The translations under genes and the position numbers were made by a program. Below the pieces are notes generated by a model. It made no database searches and was not told the origin of the DNA. It saw nothing but the letters and a program-made list of their open reading frames with translations. Positions 34,446-46,942 of a stretch of DNA of 64,000 nt are shown here, piece after piece; positions within the stretch are counted from its first letter, which is position 1; the number at the start of each line of letters is the position of its first letter. The stretch is from Coprinus comatus (taxonomy: Eukaryota; Basidiomycota; Agaricomycetes; Agaricales; Agaricaceae): positions 1 through 64,000 of the forward strand of contig JAWPGT010000021.1 in NCBI GenBank assembly GCA_034638255.1. Direction: 5' to 3'.

Positions 34446-34662
34446 AGGGAGTTGTATGGTGATCTCACTAGCTTGGGGATCTCCTTCAACAAAATTGTGA
34501 GTCTCCTGGTACAAATTTGAGGTAGAGTGTGTAAGTATATGAGAAGCGATTTTACCTCCGGGATGGTGTTCATGGAGATATTCCTGAAGTTAAATCAAAA
34601 TTGTTGATCAAATGTGGTCAAGGTTGGAGAGGAGGTTTAAGAGGTGGTGCTCTGCACAAATA

Positions 34663-34965
34663 TATTAGTTGAGGTCTGAATATTGAGGAGTAGTGGATTT
34701 GGGTATATGAATTTGGTTTATTGAACGATATGATGTGGAGATCGTGTGTGGTGTGATGGTTCGTGAAAGATCGATTTTTCGTGAGAAACATTATGATGAT
34801 AAGTTTTTGAGGAGTAACTGAGGGCATCAGTTTATGTATTTTGTATTGGTTTGTTTCACTTTTTTGTTCCTTTGTTTTGTACAACTGTGTATGTATGAGT
34901 ATGAAAACTATACCGTTACATTTTTATCATACACTCGATCTACATATGTAGATCATTTGGTGATC
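34663..34965 (+). repeat. Upstream flank of family X copy 2, inverted duplicate of 26085-26356
   Basis: See the partner entry. From about 34963 (GGTGATCTGTAGTTTTGATC) the match continues with X1 from 24204 downward. Confidence 0.8.
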
Positions 34966-35110
34966 TGTAGTTTTGATCCGTTACACAGCCACCAGACCAC
35001 ATGTCCGTGCGGATCAGATCACATCTTTACTCCCGCGCCACCGTGGTCTAAGCGCATCCTACATAAACTCACTCACACCCCCACACTACTCTCAAACTCC
35101 AACCTCCATC

Positions 35111-36380
35111 ATGTTCACTAGAATGTACGAGAACCCCCTGTACAAACATTTAACCGACACTCAGCTGGCAGAGATGAAGGAGGAGGCGGAAGTCATGACC
35201 AAAATGAACAAGGCCAGAGATGAAGAGGTGAGACTGGCCATGAAGAACGTCGTCAAGTTTGAGAAGAGCGAATTTGGAACAATTGTAAGTGTAACTCATT
35301 TATCTCATGTAAACTATTACTGATTTCCTATTAGCCAAAGGAGCTGAATGCTGAGTTGGACCATCATCGTATGCGGGAGTTCACTGTCAAAGGCGATGGA
35401 TGCTGTTGCATCAATCGGCTCGTATTCCAGATGTGACAGCAAGAACACTGTTCATGTTTCCTCGGCTCTGTAATTTCAGGGCCGACGATGATCTGACGGA
35501 GTTTATCGCAGACGTCCATGCTGCCACGAAATACTCAAAGGATCAGTAGGTATTTCATTATGGTATATTCTACCTTCTTCAAGGGTTGGCTTTGGTCGCC
35601 TCAGGTTTGTTACTATCGATCTTTTCTATTCTAAGCTATGTTTACTAACCGCCGTGCTTTTACTAGAACAAGCATTGGTTCACGGTGACCGTAAGCCATC
35701 ATTCATTCCTGCGTCCAGCTGGATCCGTGGTCGCGACACCTACTTCGCCGCTTTTCTCTGGGTGGCATCGGTCTACCAATCACGGTCTGACCGACACCAG
35801 CAAGTTCCCTCTTGGCGGGAATTTTCAACAAATCTCTGGACTCAGCCATTATCAACAATGGCAATACTTCGAGTTCATGGATAATGTCTTGTTCAAGCCA
35901 AGGTACAGAGAATTGAGGTTGAACTTGATCAAGATGCTGAGGTTTGGATTCGTGCAAGAGTTTCCGATCCAGGTGGGACATGCTTGGTGGGAAAGGGGAT
36001 TGAGGCTTAAAGGTAGTGGTGAAGATAAACACCGCAGGGTTTCTCGTAGGCGAGGACGTTGGCCTTCTGAACCACTACCGGAATGGAAGGGCGAGGTAAT
36101 AGATGATGACAAAGTGTTGTCTCAACTGTTACCCTATCGGAGTACGGAGCGTGCTGTTGATTGGTACGATGATAGGTTTTATCTGTACGGGGCTACAAGA
36201 CGGTCAGTACTGTACCAACAGACATACAAGAAGGAGGTGAGTGAGGCTGAGAAGAGAGAGAAGAGGCGGCTTAATGCGATTATCGGATTCGAGAAAGCAG
36301 AGCCTCCGGTGAAGTGGTCTTCTGTGAAACCTCCAAAGGAGGAGAAGAGACCCGAATGGCTCTTCGGTGATAGATTTTAG
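35111..36380 (+). pseudogene. Family X copy 2 (X2), uncharacterised gene, broken
   Basis: Exon 1 (35111-35284) reads MFTRMYENPLYKHLTDTQLA then KARDEEVRLAMKNVVKFEK. Exon 2 has one base fewer than copy 1 near 35415 (frameshift) and an in-frame TAG at about 35547 where copy 1 has TGG. The third exon is long and open to 36380: GLTDTSKFPLGGNFQQI, HYQQWQYFEFMDNVLFKPRY, RFGFVQEFPIQVGHAWWERG, WPSEPLPEWKGEVIDDDKVL, WYDDRFYLYGATRRSVLYQQ and ending EWLFGDRF. It gives the best view of the C-terminal region. Its lesions lie where X1 is intact and the reverse is also true. Both copies keep the same two introns. No known domain recognised. Confidence 0.7.
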
Positions 36381-37065
36381 TAGTAGTGAACGTGTGTTGG
36401 AATTTTGTTGATAGATACCCTAATTATTTCATCCCGCAAACTTTATGATTTATTACAGATGAACCGTTAAAGCTATTTTCTTCTTCATTATATATTGTTT
36501 AATTTCATCAAAGCTGTTCATTTCCAATCGCTACGCAAGTTCATATATGTTATTATCATGATGGGTTGAAAATCAGCTTACAAGTAGAGGACATACATTG
36601 TTGGGTTACCGTTCATCTAGATAATAGTATATGATTGAATGAGTCGGAAAAAAAAAAAAAAAAGTAGGATGAATTAATGCCCTGAGTTAGTGTAGGCAAA
36701 TTACATTGGTAGCACGGTGCCGCAAAGCTTTCCTTCCAGGCCATGCCACCCTACTAGATAATCGTCGGTCATCCCTTTGTTCATTAAGAAAGTCTTTGAA
36801 TGTTCCTATCTGATTGTCCTTAGTAATTTCAGAAATAAAATTATGAATCGCTTGAAGTTATTTTCGAGCGACTAAATGCAACAAATAAATAGAAATTGTA
36901 CATATATCACAGTGCATAATGGATGACAAAAAAAACGGAACACACATGATTGAAGAAATCGAGAGCACACAAGCACGAGTCCAAGAAAGAAAGAAAGGAA
37001 AAAAAAAAAGAAGAAAAACAAGCAAAAACACCAAACATAACACACGATAAGCAAGTAAACACAAT
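36381..37065. other. Family X2 3-prime flank and Pff1 downstream region
   Basis: From 36381 to about 36705 the sequence matches the flank of family X copy 3 (rc of about 41380-41680), ending GTGTAGGCAAATTA. An A-run lies at 36651-36664. From 36705 on it is unique, T-rich on the minus strand. Confidence 0.6.
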
Positions 37066-40000
37066 TCAAACCTCAAACTTTTCCCAAGCCTCCACAAGTC
37101 CATCCGCATATTTACTAACCACAACCCAAGTTGGCAAAAACGATAAAACCTCTTCCAAAGCCGGAATAATCGCACTTCTAAACCCTTTACTCCTACCTTG
37201 ACCAGGAACACCACTACTAGCACTTCCAAATTCGGCCCATTCACAAGCAATTCTACCCCTCAAACCTTCACCTAATCCCAAATAATCCTTCCATTCCACA
37301 TTCACAATAAACAGTTTATCCCACTCTCTACTCCACAATCTTAATTCTTTTATACCTTCACCTGTAATTTCGTAAGGTGGTTGCATTTCAGGTAATCCTC
37401 CATCAACGATATATCGGGTGATTGGTCGATTATCAAAATAAATTCTACAGTTCTTGGTATTTTTTCCTAGGATTGCGAGTTGTGCGGTATTTCGAGATGT
37501 ACGTGTGACTTCTGCACGGAAAAACGATTGTTGATCAAATTTATGAATGTCCGTATCCGTAGTATTCGTATCTGTATTGTCGCCTTGGAAATCTTGTTTA
37601 GGAACCTTGGATTTGGTATGTGAACTACCAGGTTGAGGAATCATATCGGATCCACTTCTCCAACTACAGCTCGTCAATCCAGATTTAGCACTACTCGAAT
37701 AACAATCAATATCCTTCTTGGCAGAACTTGGAAGTTTAAGTATAATTTTTGGTAAATATTCTGGAACACCAATTAAATTGGTAAACGCAGTCTTGACAAT
37801 GCCGAGATTGTTGGTCGTAGTGAATGGAGTGGTGGTGGTATGATTAAGATGGTAGTTAGAGTTGGAGTACTTTCCAGTGAATGAAATGACACTTCCTTCG
37901 AGCTGAACGATTTGTTGGAAATATATTTTAAGAGGAACGTTGGAACTGAAAGGGAATTTCCAGAGTGTTGTCCACAGAGTAACGAAAACGAAAAGCAAAA
38001 GCAAAAGCAAAGAAATGCCTTTATGGATCCTGAAACTGAAAGGGGCCAAAGGAAGGACGAGAAGGAATCCAACCAGGGAAGCGGATGCATAAACTGTGAT
38101 AATACATGTTTGAGGAAATCCAACGATAGAAAAAGAAGTGAAGGAGTACTCACCGACTATTTTACTATTCCCATCGGCCAATGTCTGACAAGTAGCATCG
38201 AGGATCATGATTCCGATATGAGTCGCCAAAGTGATAGGCATAGGAACAACAAGGATGAATTGGATTAACCACCAAGGAATAAAACTATCATCTTCCTTGT
38301 TCTTCTTGGGTAATGTCCTATCACGGGGAATTTCAGTGTTTGCGGAAGGTCCTGCACGAGAACCACCATATCCATTATCTTGATCATTCATGAGTGGAGT
38401 ACGCTCAGATTGGTCGCGTGCCCAACGTTCGGGGGAGCTTGGTCTTGAACGTGAACGTGAAGGCGAGCGGGTTTTATGGACTGGTTTGCCATTGTAGGTG
38501 AACATAGTTTCCAATGAGGCAAGACCGCATGCAATCCATAGACCCACACTCCAATACGTAATGATGTACAAACCACCAATTTGGGCCTTTCCGATGGCAA
38601 TCGTCGACAAAAGAAGCAATATCCATGAAAGAGAATAGGATTGGAGGAGGACTGTTTCCTTTTGTTGTTCTGCTGTGCAATAGTTGTCGGGATGTGAAGT
38701 AGAGATATCATACGTAATGATACCAGTGAAAGTGACGTAGGAGACAACCGCCAAAGAGAAAAGGACGGTGTATGTATAGGAATAAATGATCTATGCGTAG
38801 GAAAATATTCAGCAAGTTCACATTATTCAAAACAAGAGAAATCATACATATGGATTGGTCTTGATGAAGATGAAAATTAATAAAACCTGAACAACAGCAG
38901 TGACTATAATCGCGACCCAAAACTTGGCCCATCGCCAGAGAAGCTTGAAGTCACTGAATATACGAGCTAAAAGTGATTGGTGCCTTTCGCCATTCTCGTG
39001 AGATCTTCCAGCTTTGATTACGGCTTCTGCAAACAAAAATCCGGTAAGAATGATGGGTCCCAACACAAGGAAGATGATGTTGAAAATGTAAAGCGCCTCT
39101 AATGAAAAGCGCACAAGCTTTGTACCGAATACTACATAATGATGAGTCGCTTTATGAATGAGCAGGATTGAACTATACTTACAGTCGAAATAGACAACAG
39201 GATGATACCTCCCAGGGTCGTGAGTTTTATCATCATTGAGCAAACCGGTACCAGCTCCTCGAGCGGTATCCAACATAGCCCACAGGCTCTTTTCTTGTCC
39301 GTCGGTGTAAGGTATGGCGTCGTATTTGGTGTGGTACTTGCTGCGTCCCTTGTAGAAAGCAAGGTCAAGACCCTGCATCTTAGCGCCCTCAGTGTAAACC
39401 GAATAATCTGTCCCTGAACGAATGAAGCCACGCTTAAAAGCATCTGCCGACAGCACGTTTGCATGAGGATAGTCCACGTGTCTGCTTCTGAAAGAGCGCA
39501 CAACCGCATCCGAAGTAGCACGGAAAAGGATTGGACGTCTACAAGAATGTTAGTAGGTAATATGTTCTGGGATAAATCTATCTTACCCTCCTGCAGCAGC
39601 ACCCTCGAGGTTGAGGAAAGAATCAGGGATACGAGACCAAGGGTGTTGCAAAAATCTAGCATCGAAGATAAGGCCAAGAATTAAATGAGAGGAGTTTAGG
39701 CATACGCGTGAGCACCATTAAGCCAGTCTTCCTCCCCGTTGTTAATGTTGAATATAGCTGTGCGCTTTGGACGATTCTCCGAGAAGTAGCGGATGAGCTC
39801 AAGCAATGTTGCCACGCCCATACCATCGTCCGTTGCTCCCGGTGCAGTCGAAACGGAGTCGTAATGAGCAGAAAAGAGGACACCCCCTTGGTCTGCATGT
39901 CGGGGTTCTGTGCCGTCAATCTTGACAAGAATATTCGTTCCTTCAAAGTATACACCATAGTTGGGAGAAGCCCAAGAACCGTTGGATCTCAAGTCATCGA

Positions 40001-40324
40001 AGACTGTGACATGACTGTATTTCTTCGTAGTCGAGCGGACTTGTTCGAGAATATAAGTGCGGACGTAGTCATTGGCATGAGAATTGAAAGGGTGTGGTCT
40101 TGCTGCGATCTGTTACTGCGTCAGAGAGAGTAACAGTACCCAGGAGTAATTGAACACACATGGTGGAGATCCGTATAAGCTCTTGCCAAGTCAAGTCCTT
40201 TCTGGTCTTTCGGAATGTCCTGCAGTTCGTCTGTCCAGAAAGAAAGGAATAGAATGAGAGCATAGAAGACGATTGCAGTCAGAGTGACTGGTCCTGTATT
40301 GAAGGCCAGAGCACCTAGATGCAT
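37066..40324 (-). CDS. PFF1: Vacuolar membrane protease Pff1 (M28 family metallopeptidase)
   Basis: Multi-pass vacuolar membrane protein with a lumenal M28 zinc peptidase-type domain. Exon 1 starts MHLGALAFNTG and has the first membrane segment (TLTAIVFYALILFLSFW). Next comes IAARPHPFNSHANDYVR, then the peptidase core: SAHYDSVSTAPGATDDGMGV (His, Asp and bridging Asp), FNINNGEEDWLNGAHAY (catalytic and ligand Glu pair), NLEGAAAGGRPILFR and a distal His in SKYHTKYDAIPYTDG. A hydrophobic region with several spans follows. The last exon (to 37066) holds further membrane segments, a charged loop (RSRSRPSSPERWARDQSERT) and a lumenal C-terminus ending VEAWEKFEV. At about 1,000 residues the length fits the family. 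All zinc-site residues appear present. Confidence 0.93.
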
Positions 40325-41047
40325 GGTGGTTGAGGGGAGAGATGTAAACTACCTCGAGGAAACGTGCTCGACGCGCCTATCCCATTAGCCACACGTGATA
40401 CATCCAAAGGCCCCTATTGCATAGGCACCTCGTGGCCATATGGCATATCACGACTCAAAAACGAGGCTTACCGAGAGATTGGCATACTACGGGCGTACAT
40501 TCAGACTATCAAGCTCGCGACGTCATCTTGAATTGTCGTAAGTATAGATTTCAAGAACAAAGCATATATAACCAGACTGCTGACATAATCTAGTAGTATC
40601 TAGTCAAGTTAATACTGATATTGGCACAACTCCGACGTTCGTTGCCAATCATATCACTTAGACAATGAATTGCGCTTTCTCAATCATAATGCATAATGAA
40701 TCATTCTTGCCAATCTGCAGAAAACTTATTCCTACAATCATTTTTGGTGTCTCATCCGGAAGTTCCACCCTGATGTGTCCTTGTTAAGGATAGTCGGCAA
40801 TCCCATATCCCACTATGTCGTGTTCTGGATGATTATTGCAAGGAAACACCAGGCTGTTCGCAAAATAATACTAATCCGCCAAAACTACAAGCTGTCCTCA
40901 TTGTCGGAATACAAGTTGCGACTTCTAGTTGAGTATTTTCCCCATATTAATAAATTTTCCTCTGCCGTTCTAACACCTCTTCTCTTCCGTAGATTATATT
41001 ACGTGGTCATAAGTCTCACAGGAATCCCATGATACAGATATATAACG
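40325..41047. other. Intergenic upstream of Pff1
   Basis: An 85-codon plus-strand ORF (40775-41032) lacks features. No supported gene. Confidence 0.5.
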
Positions 41048-41290
41048 CTAGCGGAAGTGGTAGTCCCAGAAGCTCGTATGAAAATATATAACAAGCAGGC
41101 TCGCCAACCCCCAATTAAACAAGAGCCAACCTTCCAATCCCACTGAGTATATCAAATGCTCTGGATTATCACCGCTATCATACTTGGAGTCGTTGGTACC
41201 CAAGCTCTGTCCATTCCACTGGAATGCAATGATACTACTACCCAAGGTCAGTACTGTGGTTGTCCAATACTCCAATAACGAACGCAGCAC
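41048..41290 (-). pseudogene. Membrane-protein fragment
   Basis: An 80-codon frame reads MLRSLLEYWTTTVLTLGSSI and later GWLLFNWGLASLLVIYFHTS, two hydrophobic segments flanking a polar loop. It starts and ends abruptly and has no neighbours in frame, so it looks like a remnant of a larger membrane protein. Family unknown. Confidence 0.3.
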
Positions 41291-41337
41291 ATAAAGTGGA
41301 ATCCATTATCTAACAAAGTCCCTCTAATTTACTAGCC

Positions 41338-41385
41338 TCTCCGATTTCTGAAGGCCGATCTCGAGATTTTAATTTGCCTACCCTA
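41338..41385 (-). repeat. Short repeat shared with 22060-22110
   Basis: CTCCGATTTCTGAAGGCC and flank, downstream of family X copy 3; see the partner entry. Confidence 0.6.
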
Positions 41386-41683
41386 ACTCAAGGTACTAAT
41401 TCTTTATACATGCTTGTTCCGATTTTTGACTCATGATTCAATCACATACTATTATTTAGATGTATGACCTCGACTTGTGTGTTGATCATCAGTCCGTTAT
41501 GATAATAGGTATGGACTTGTGTAGTGGAAGTTGGCAATGAAGAGTTTAGATGAAATTAAACAATATATAGTGACGAAGAAAACAGCTTAACGGTTCATCT
41601 GTAATAAATCATAAAGTTGGTGGTATAAAAATAATTTAGGGTATCTATCTACAAATTCCAACACGACTTCATTACTAAAACTA

Positions 41684-42617
41684 CTAAAACCTATTACTGA
41701 AGAGGCATCCGGGTCTCTTCTCTTCCTTTGGAGATTTCACAGAAGACCACTTCACCAGAGGCTCTGCTTTCTTGAACGCGATAATCGCATTAAACCGCCT
41801 CTTCGCCCTTCCCACTTCTCAACCTCACTCATCTCCTCCTAGTACGTCCCTTGGTAAAGTACTGACCGTGTTGTAGGCCCGTACAGATAAAACCTCCCAT
41901 CGTACCAATAAACAACACCCTCCGTATTCCGATAGGGTAACAGTCGAGACAACACTTTCTCATCAGCTATTACATCTCCCTTCCACTCCGGTAGTGGTTC
42001 ACAGAGCCAACGCCCTCGCCTACGAGAAACTCTCCTGTACTTATCTTTTTAAGCCTCATTCCCCTTTCCCACCAAGCATGTCCCACCTGGATCGGCAACT
42101 CTTGCACGAATCCAAACCTCAGCATCTTGATCAAGTTCAACCTCAACTCTCTATACCTCGGCTTCCGTAAGACATTGTCCATGAACTCGAAGTATTGCCA
42201 TTGTTGGTAATGGCTGTGTCCAGACATTTGTTGAAATTTCCACCTTGAAATTGCATAGCCGAGGAAACATGAACAGTGTTCTAGCTGACACGTCCGGAAT
42301 CCGAGTTCAACTGATGCAACAGCATCGGCCGCTCTCGACAGAGAACTCCCGCAGATGATCATGGTCAAACTCAGCATTCAACTCCCTGGGCTAATACGTG
42401 AATGAGTAATAATTTACATGAGATAATCGAGTGACACTTACAATTGTTTAAAATTCCCTTTTCTCAAACTTGACGACGTTCTCCATTGCCTCTCTCACCT
42501 CTTCATCTCTCGCCGCGTTCACTTTCCTCATGATTTCACTTTCATTCTTTGCCTTTGCCTCTTTAATGTCCCTTAGATACTGGTAACGAGGGTCCCTGTC
42601 CTCGTTTATAGGAATTG
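41684..42617 (-). pseudogene. Family X copy 3 (X3), heavily degraded
   Basis: Collinear with X1 and X2: exon 1 fragment near 42600-42450 (ARDEEV-like), intron, a shortened exon 2 joined directly to GHSHYQQWQYFEFMDNVLRK, then NLIKMLRFGFVQELPIQVGH and a C-terminal part to 41684 with several shifts and stops. The part from FADDL to GGNF (second intron included) is deleted, leaving CFLGYAISRWKFQQ. It has no coding capacity. Confidence 0.7.
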
Positions 42618-42699
42618 TTGTGTATCAGCAAGTTTTGATCCGCACGGACGTGGTTTGGTGGCTGTGTAGCGGCGGATCAAAATCACAGATCAACAACCC

Positions 42700-43496
42700 G
42701 ACTCACAACCCTGGTTACTCCTGATCAGAGGGGCTTTTTTGAGTCGTTTTGACCATGGATTTCTACTTCGGAACTGTAAATACATGTATTACCCTGAGTC
42801 AAGGATAGATACCTATTTTTTGATAATTTATGCCCGCACTTTGCGCAGTTTCAATTACTAGAATAAACATCAAGTAGATTGAATAGGTCGCCATAGCCTG
42901 CTTTTTGGTATTTGTACTATGTCAGCTGCTTTTGCTTGCAACACGGAAATCAGTCCCTTTTTCTGTCTCCAATAAATCGATTTTCTATTTGACAACATTG
43001 AGTAGCTTCAGTCTATATGACCTAAGCGTAATCTGCTTCCGAGTTCAGAATTTACCTCGTCTTGATGTTTATTTCTCCGCCAACTGCACCCAGTGTAGTC
43101 CAAAATCATTATCATGCAGCCGAATTGTATGATTGTCAGGTTCGAAACATTGATATTGACGACTTGTTGAATCGGAATATCACGGGATTTACCGACAAAC
43201 TGCACCCAGTACCTTCGAACACAACAAAAATGGTCACACTACCTCGACCCCATGGCACAATACGTGATCTTTTTCTGTGGTGTTCTTGCTTCCGAGCCTT
43301 CTTGCAACATTTTAACCTACACCCATACATGCATCTCGCTGTTACCGGTAGAGTTGATATCCTTCATGCCGGAATCATGAACCATTACTTGTCCCATTTC
43401 TACATTATAACCTGCCTCCAAATTTCTATAAATACTCTGGCTTGAACACAATATCACTTCAGCTCAAAACTCCTTCAGCAGTCAAAATCCCAAAAC
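42700..43496. other. Intergenic upstream of cutinase 1
   Basis: A 127-codon ORF (43062-43445) has no recognised features and ends in the cutinase promoter. AATACTCTGG precedes the cutinase start by about 70 bp. Confidence 0.4.
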
Positions 43497-44257
43497 ATGT
43501 TTTCTAAAGCAACTCTCATCACCCTCGCTGTCTCTCTCCTCTCAGCCGTCAACGCCAGTCCTGTCGACATCGGAGCACGCCAATCTTGTTCTGATGTCCA
43601 CGTCTTTTTCGCTCGTGGTACCACCGAAGTTCCTACTCTTGGCACAGTCGTTGGTCCTGGATTCGAAACTGCATTAGCGTTAAAATTAGGAGGCAAATCC
43701 CTTTCATTCACTGGTGTTCCCTACCCCGCTACCGTTGCGGGATACCTTGCTGGTGGTGATGAAGGAGGTGCTGCTACCATGGCAAGCTTGGCCACCGCCG
43801 CCGCCAACAACTGCCCCAATGCCAAGATCGTCATCTCTGGTTACAGGTCAGTACTGAATTCACCATCTATAAATTGATTTTGAGTTTTTTTTTTTTGGGT
43901 GCTAATTTTACTACGTTTTCATAGTCAAGGTGCTCAAGTCACTCATAAAGCCGCTGCCAAACTTTCAAGCACCGTCCAGAATAGAGTTGTCGCTGCTGTT
44001 ACTTTCGGTGACCCAAACCAAGGTTCAGCTTACCCAGGTGTCATCAACTCCCGCAAAAAGATCTTCTGCGCTACTGGAGATCTTATCTGCCTTGGTCAAC
44101 CTATCATTTTGGCTCCTCATTTGAGCTATGGAGCTGTGAGTTAACGATGTTGGACATTATGAATTAATGTACAGGGTGCTGATTTAGATTTCTTCTCTTT
44201 TTTTTTTTTTACTAGAATGTTGGTGAAGCGGCTGATTTCGTCGTCGCTCGTGTTTGA
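43497..44257 (+). CDS. Cutinase 1, secreted serine esterase
   Basis: Hydrolyses cutin or similar polyesters outside the cell. Three exons, 43497-43846, 43925-44135 and 44216-44257, give 200 residues. Signal peptide MFSKATLITLAVSLLSAVNA, then SPVDIGARQ with a possible processing site after AR. The family start FFARGTTEVPTLGTVVGPGF is present. The nucleophile motif GYSQGAQ is split by intron 1 within the Ser codon. The catalytic Asp lies in ATGDLICLG and the His in APHLSYG. Cys are present at SCSDV, NNCPN, KIFCA and LICLG as in family disulfides. Intact, a normal length for a minimal cutinase. A closely related inverted paralog lies at 60962-61689. Confidence 0.95.
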
Positions 44258-45605
44258 TTGGGGTATGGCTTATATCTGGAGCTGTGGAGATAAAACAAAT
44301 GTGTTATGGTTATGTATATATATATGTATATCGGTTCTTGTTAAATGAATCGTTTTGTCTGTATTTCTGTTGCATAAGGATAATTGAACTTTTATGGGTA
44401 ACTTTGAACATCTGGCATTCACTCTAATTAACGGGTGAATATTTGAAATGTACATCATATGGTCCGGGAGCTCCTATTCTACAGCGTTAACTTAGGTTGC
44501 GTCCCTGATAGTGTTCAACCGCCAACATGTAAGTCTAAGATTTATGAGTATTCTCCGACTCTGTATGTGTTAAAGAGATTACTATTGTTTATTGGTAAGT
44601 TGTATCTGACTCAATGTGTTACTTTCTTGTAAACTCGAAGAGAGCTCATTTATTAGCAATCTTAATAATGAAACTTATGTGGGTTGGGTAGTCACAATGA
44701 GTAACCAGTAACTAGTAAGAGAATATTTAATAACATTACTCCTTGACACAGCCACAATAATGAAACTAAAACAGCAACGCGAGAAACAGAAACAATACGG
44801 TTCTGGAAGGCTCATATACATAATCAGCTGATGCACTTAGAGAGCAATTGTGAGCCTATGCGACAAGCATCGAGTCATTCGATCTGATTTACAATATCAA
44901 TATATCTTTATTTCTACCAGTTTCTACCCCTATCCCTTGCGTTTGGAATGCATGGCAAGCACATGGTATTCATTTCCAACAAAAGTGTTATTGATTTGAA
45001 TCGTCTCAGAGAAACTTCATAAATCACTGCCAGGTTCAAAATGTGGCCTGGAGCTCGTCTAGCGTACGTTCTTGAACCTGAAGTACACTTCAACTTCCGA
45101 TGCGAGCGGTACCATTGTTATGCTGTTGGGCGCCCGTTATGTAACGGATTGTCGTTTGTCTATTCTTAGATTTCTGGGGACCAAAATGATTAGTGATCGA
45201 TGGCATTGACACATACGTTAGGCTTTACTTGGTAATAATCAGGCTTTCAAATTTTCAAGCAAGTACATATTAGTACATTTGCGGAAGCCTAAAGAACAAC
45301 TACTCGAAACGGTTTGAAAGCATAAAGTGGAGAATTACTTACACAGGATGATGCATGTTGGAGTAATTATTAATAGTGGATCATACATTTCGCGAGGTCC
45401 AATAACAAAATTAAAGCTGTCTCATCAAGCTAAATGCAAATGACAAATGTGTCGGATATCAATCTGAATCAACAGCGCCCTTCATATTACAACCAACAAA
45501 CCAAACATCGAGGCGTTAGATATAAATGAAATTAAAACAGCTCCCTAAGTGTCCGAAACAAATGATCAAATAATCCAAAAGTAAATGGGGTATTTTAAGA
45601 ATATC
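44258..45605. other. Intergenic, no recognised gene
   Basis: About 1.3 kb with many stops in all frames. I see no repeat, RNA or gene here. Confidence 0.5.
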
Positions 45606-46307
45606 TCAGAGAGCGACAGCAAATCCGAGAATACCAGCAGCCATAGCCCAAATGCCATTGAGAGCCAGAGGAGCAGCGGCGTTGGATGTATTTGCAGCAT
45701 TACCAGTCTCAGAAGCTGAGACAGAGGGGACAGAGCGAGTAGCTGTTGTCGTTGCACGAGTGATAGTAGGGGAGGTGGTCAGGGAAGTTGCGGGGGAAGT
45801 TGCAGAGGTAGTTCCTTCTGTAGTTGCACTTCCGGTATCTGAAGCCGAAGTTGTGTCGCCTATGCGATGTGGGTCAGTAAAAAAAAAATCGTTTAATAAC
45901 AGAAAAACTTACCACCAGCAGCACATTGTTGTTGCTGAAGAGTGATTGCAGCAGCTTGTTCTTCAGCGGAGCAGCTGAAGATACAAGTCATCGCCGCAGC
46001 TTGGAATTGCTCATTGGAACATGCACAAGTAAGGTCAGTGCTGTAGAATAGGAATAGGTAGATGAGTACGTCATTACAGGCTTCTGTGTGATAATGTTGC
46101 TCACGGGTCACATCCAGCAGTGGTACCAGCTTCAGTGATACAGTCCTGAATGCAAGGAGGAATATCCGTAGGTAGACCAGTAGGAGTTGTAGCACCGTCA
46201 GTAGTGGTCACGGTCCCGGGAGCGGTGCCAGCGCTGGTAGAAGTAGTAGTCACTTGGGCATTGACTACAGCAGCGAGGGCAAAGAGGGCAAGGAACTTGG
46301 TGTTCAT
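45606..46307 (-). CDS. CFEM-domain, GPI-anchored secreted protein
   Basis: Three exons, 46307-46105, 46040-45913 and 45859-45606, give 194 residues. Signal peptide MNTKFLALFALAAVVNAQ, then a Thr-rich spacer. The CFEM domain shows the eight-Cys pattern: PPCIQDCITEAGTTAGCDP, DLTCACSN, MTCIFSCSAEEQ and QQQQC. A long Ser/Thr-rich region follows, and the C-terminus (NAAAPLALNGIWAMAAGILG then FAVAL) is a hydrophobic GPI signal. CFEM proteins sit on the cell wall or membrane and several bind haem or take part in host contact; which applies here is unknown. Confidence 0.92.
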
Positions 46308-46942
46308 GTTGAAAGAGGATGTACGGTCGTAAAGCGAAAGTATGGGAAAGCTTGAATGTTGGGTTTATATATGTGAGCCTAGTTCCGTAACGTAAACTGA
46401 ATGACAGGACTTCTGGAGCGTTGGAAGTCCGGACTCCTTATTCGTACCCCAGAATTTATGGCCCCTTTCCTAAGCTAGAACCACACAGCTCCGCACCGCC
46501 GACGCCCTACTTCCATCTATTTCCACGAGGCTCCAACATTTCACATTGGTTGTATGGATGAGATCATAGGCATAGGCAAAAGTGTATTGGAGCCTACTTA
46601 GCAGATCACTCATCTATTTTCAATTTTCATCATCTTCTCCCCGTGGGAATATAAGTACATTTGTCCTTTCACTGTTAAGGACTTCTGTATCACATCAATA
46701 TCAATATCAAACATGCCACTGGTCGACAGCACTGTTACCGAATGCCAGCTGACAGGGCTCCAATCTCTTCTTTCTCTCAAGATCTTTTGTCATTGACCAT
46801 TTTATCAAGTACTACTAGTTTTGTACAACCAGGAGTCCCAGAACTAGCCGTGTATATGTATACAGGGAGAGTGATATTCAAATACAACATTGGTATGCTA
46901 AATAAATATATAGTTATTATGGTATAAAGATATCATGGACAG
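46308..46942. other. Intergenic
   Basis: CFEM gene promoter (TATATATG near 46368) and a spacer. A 61-codon ORF has no features. Confidence 0.4.

Noticed and set aside
36651..36664. A-run after family X2, suggesting a retroposed poly(A) tail
   Set aside because: Similarity to X3 continues beyond the A-run and both copies keep introns, so this is not a retroposition tail.
43062..43445. 127-codon ORF upstream of cutinase 1
   Set aside because: No features, biased to the promoter region, and a reading frame open on the opposite strand as well.
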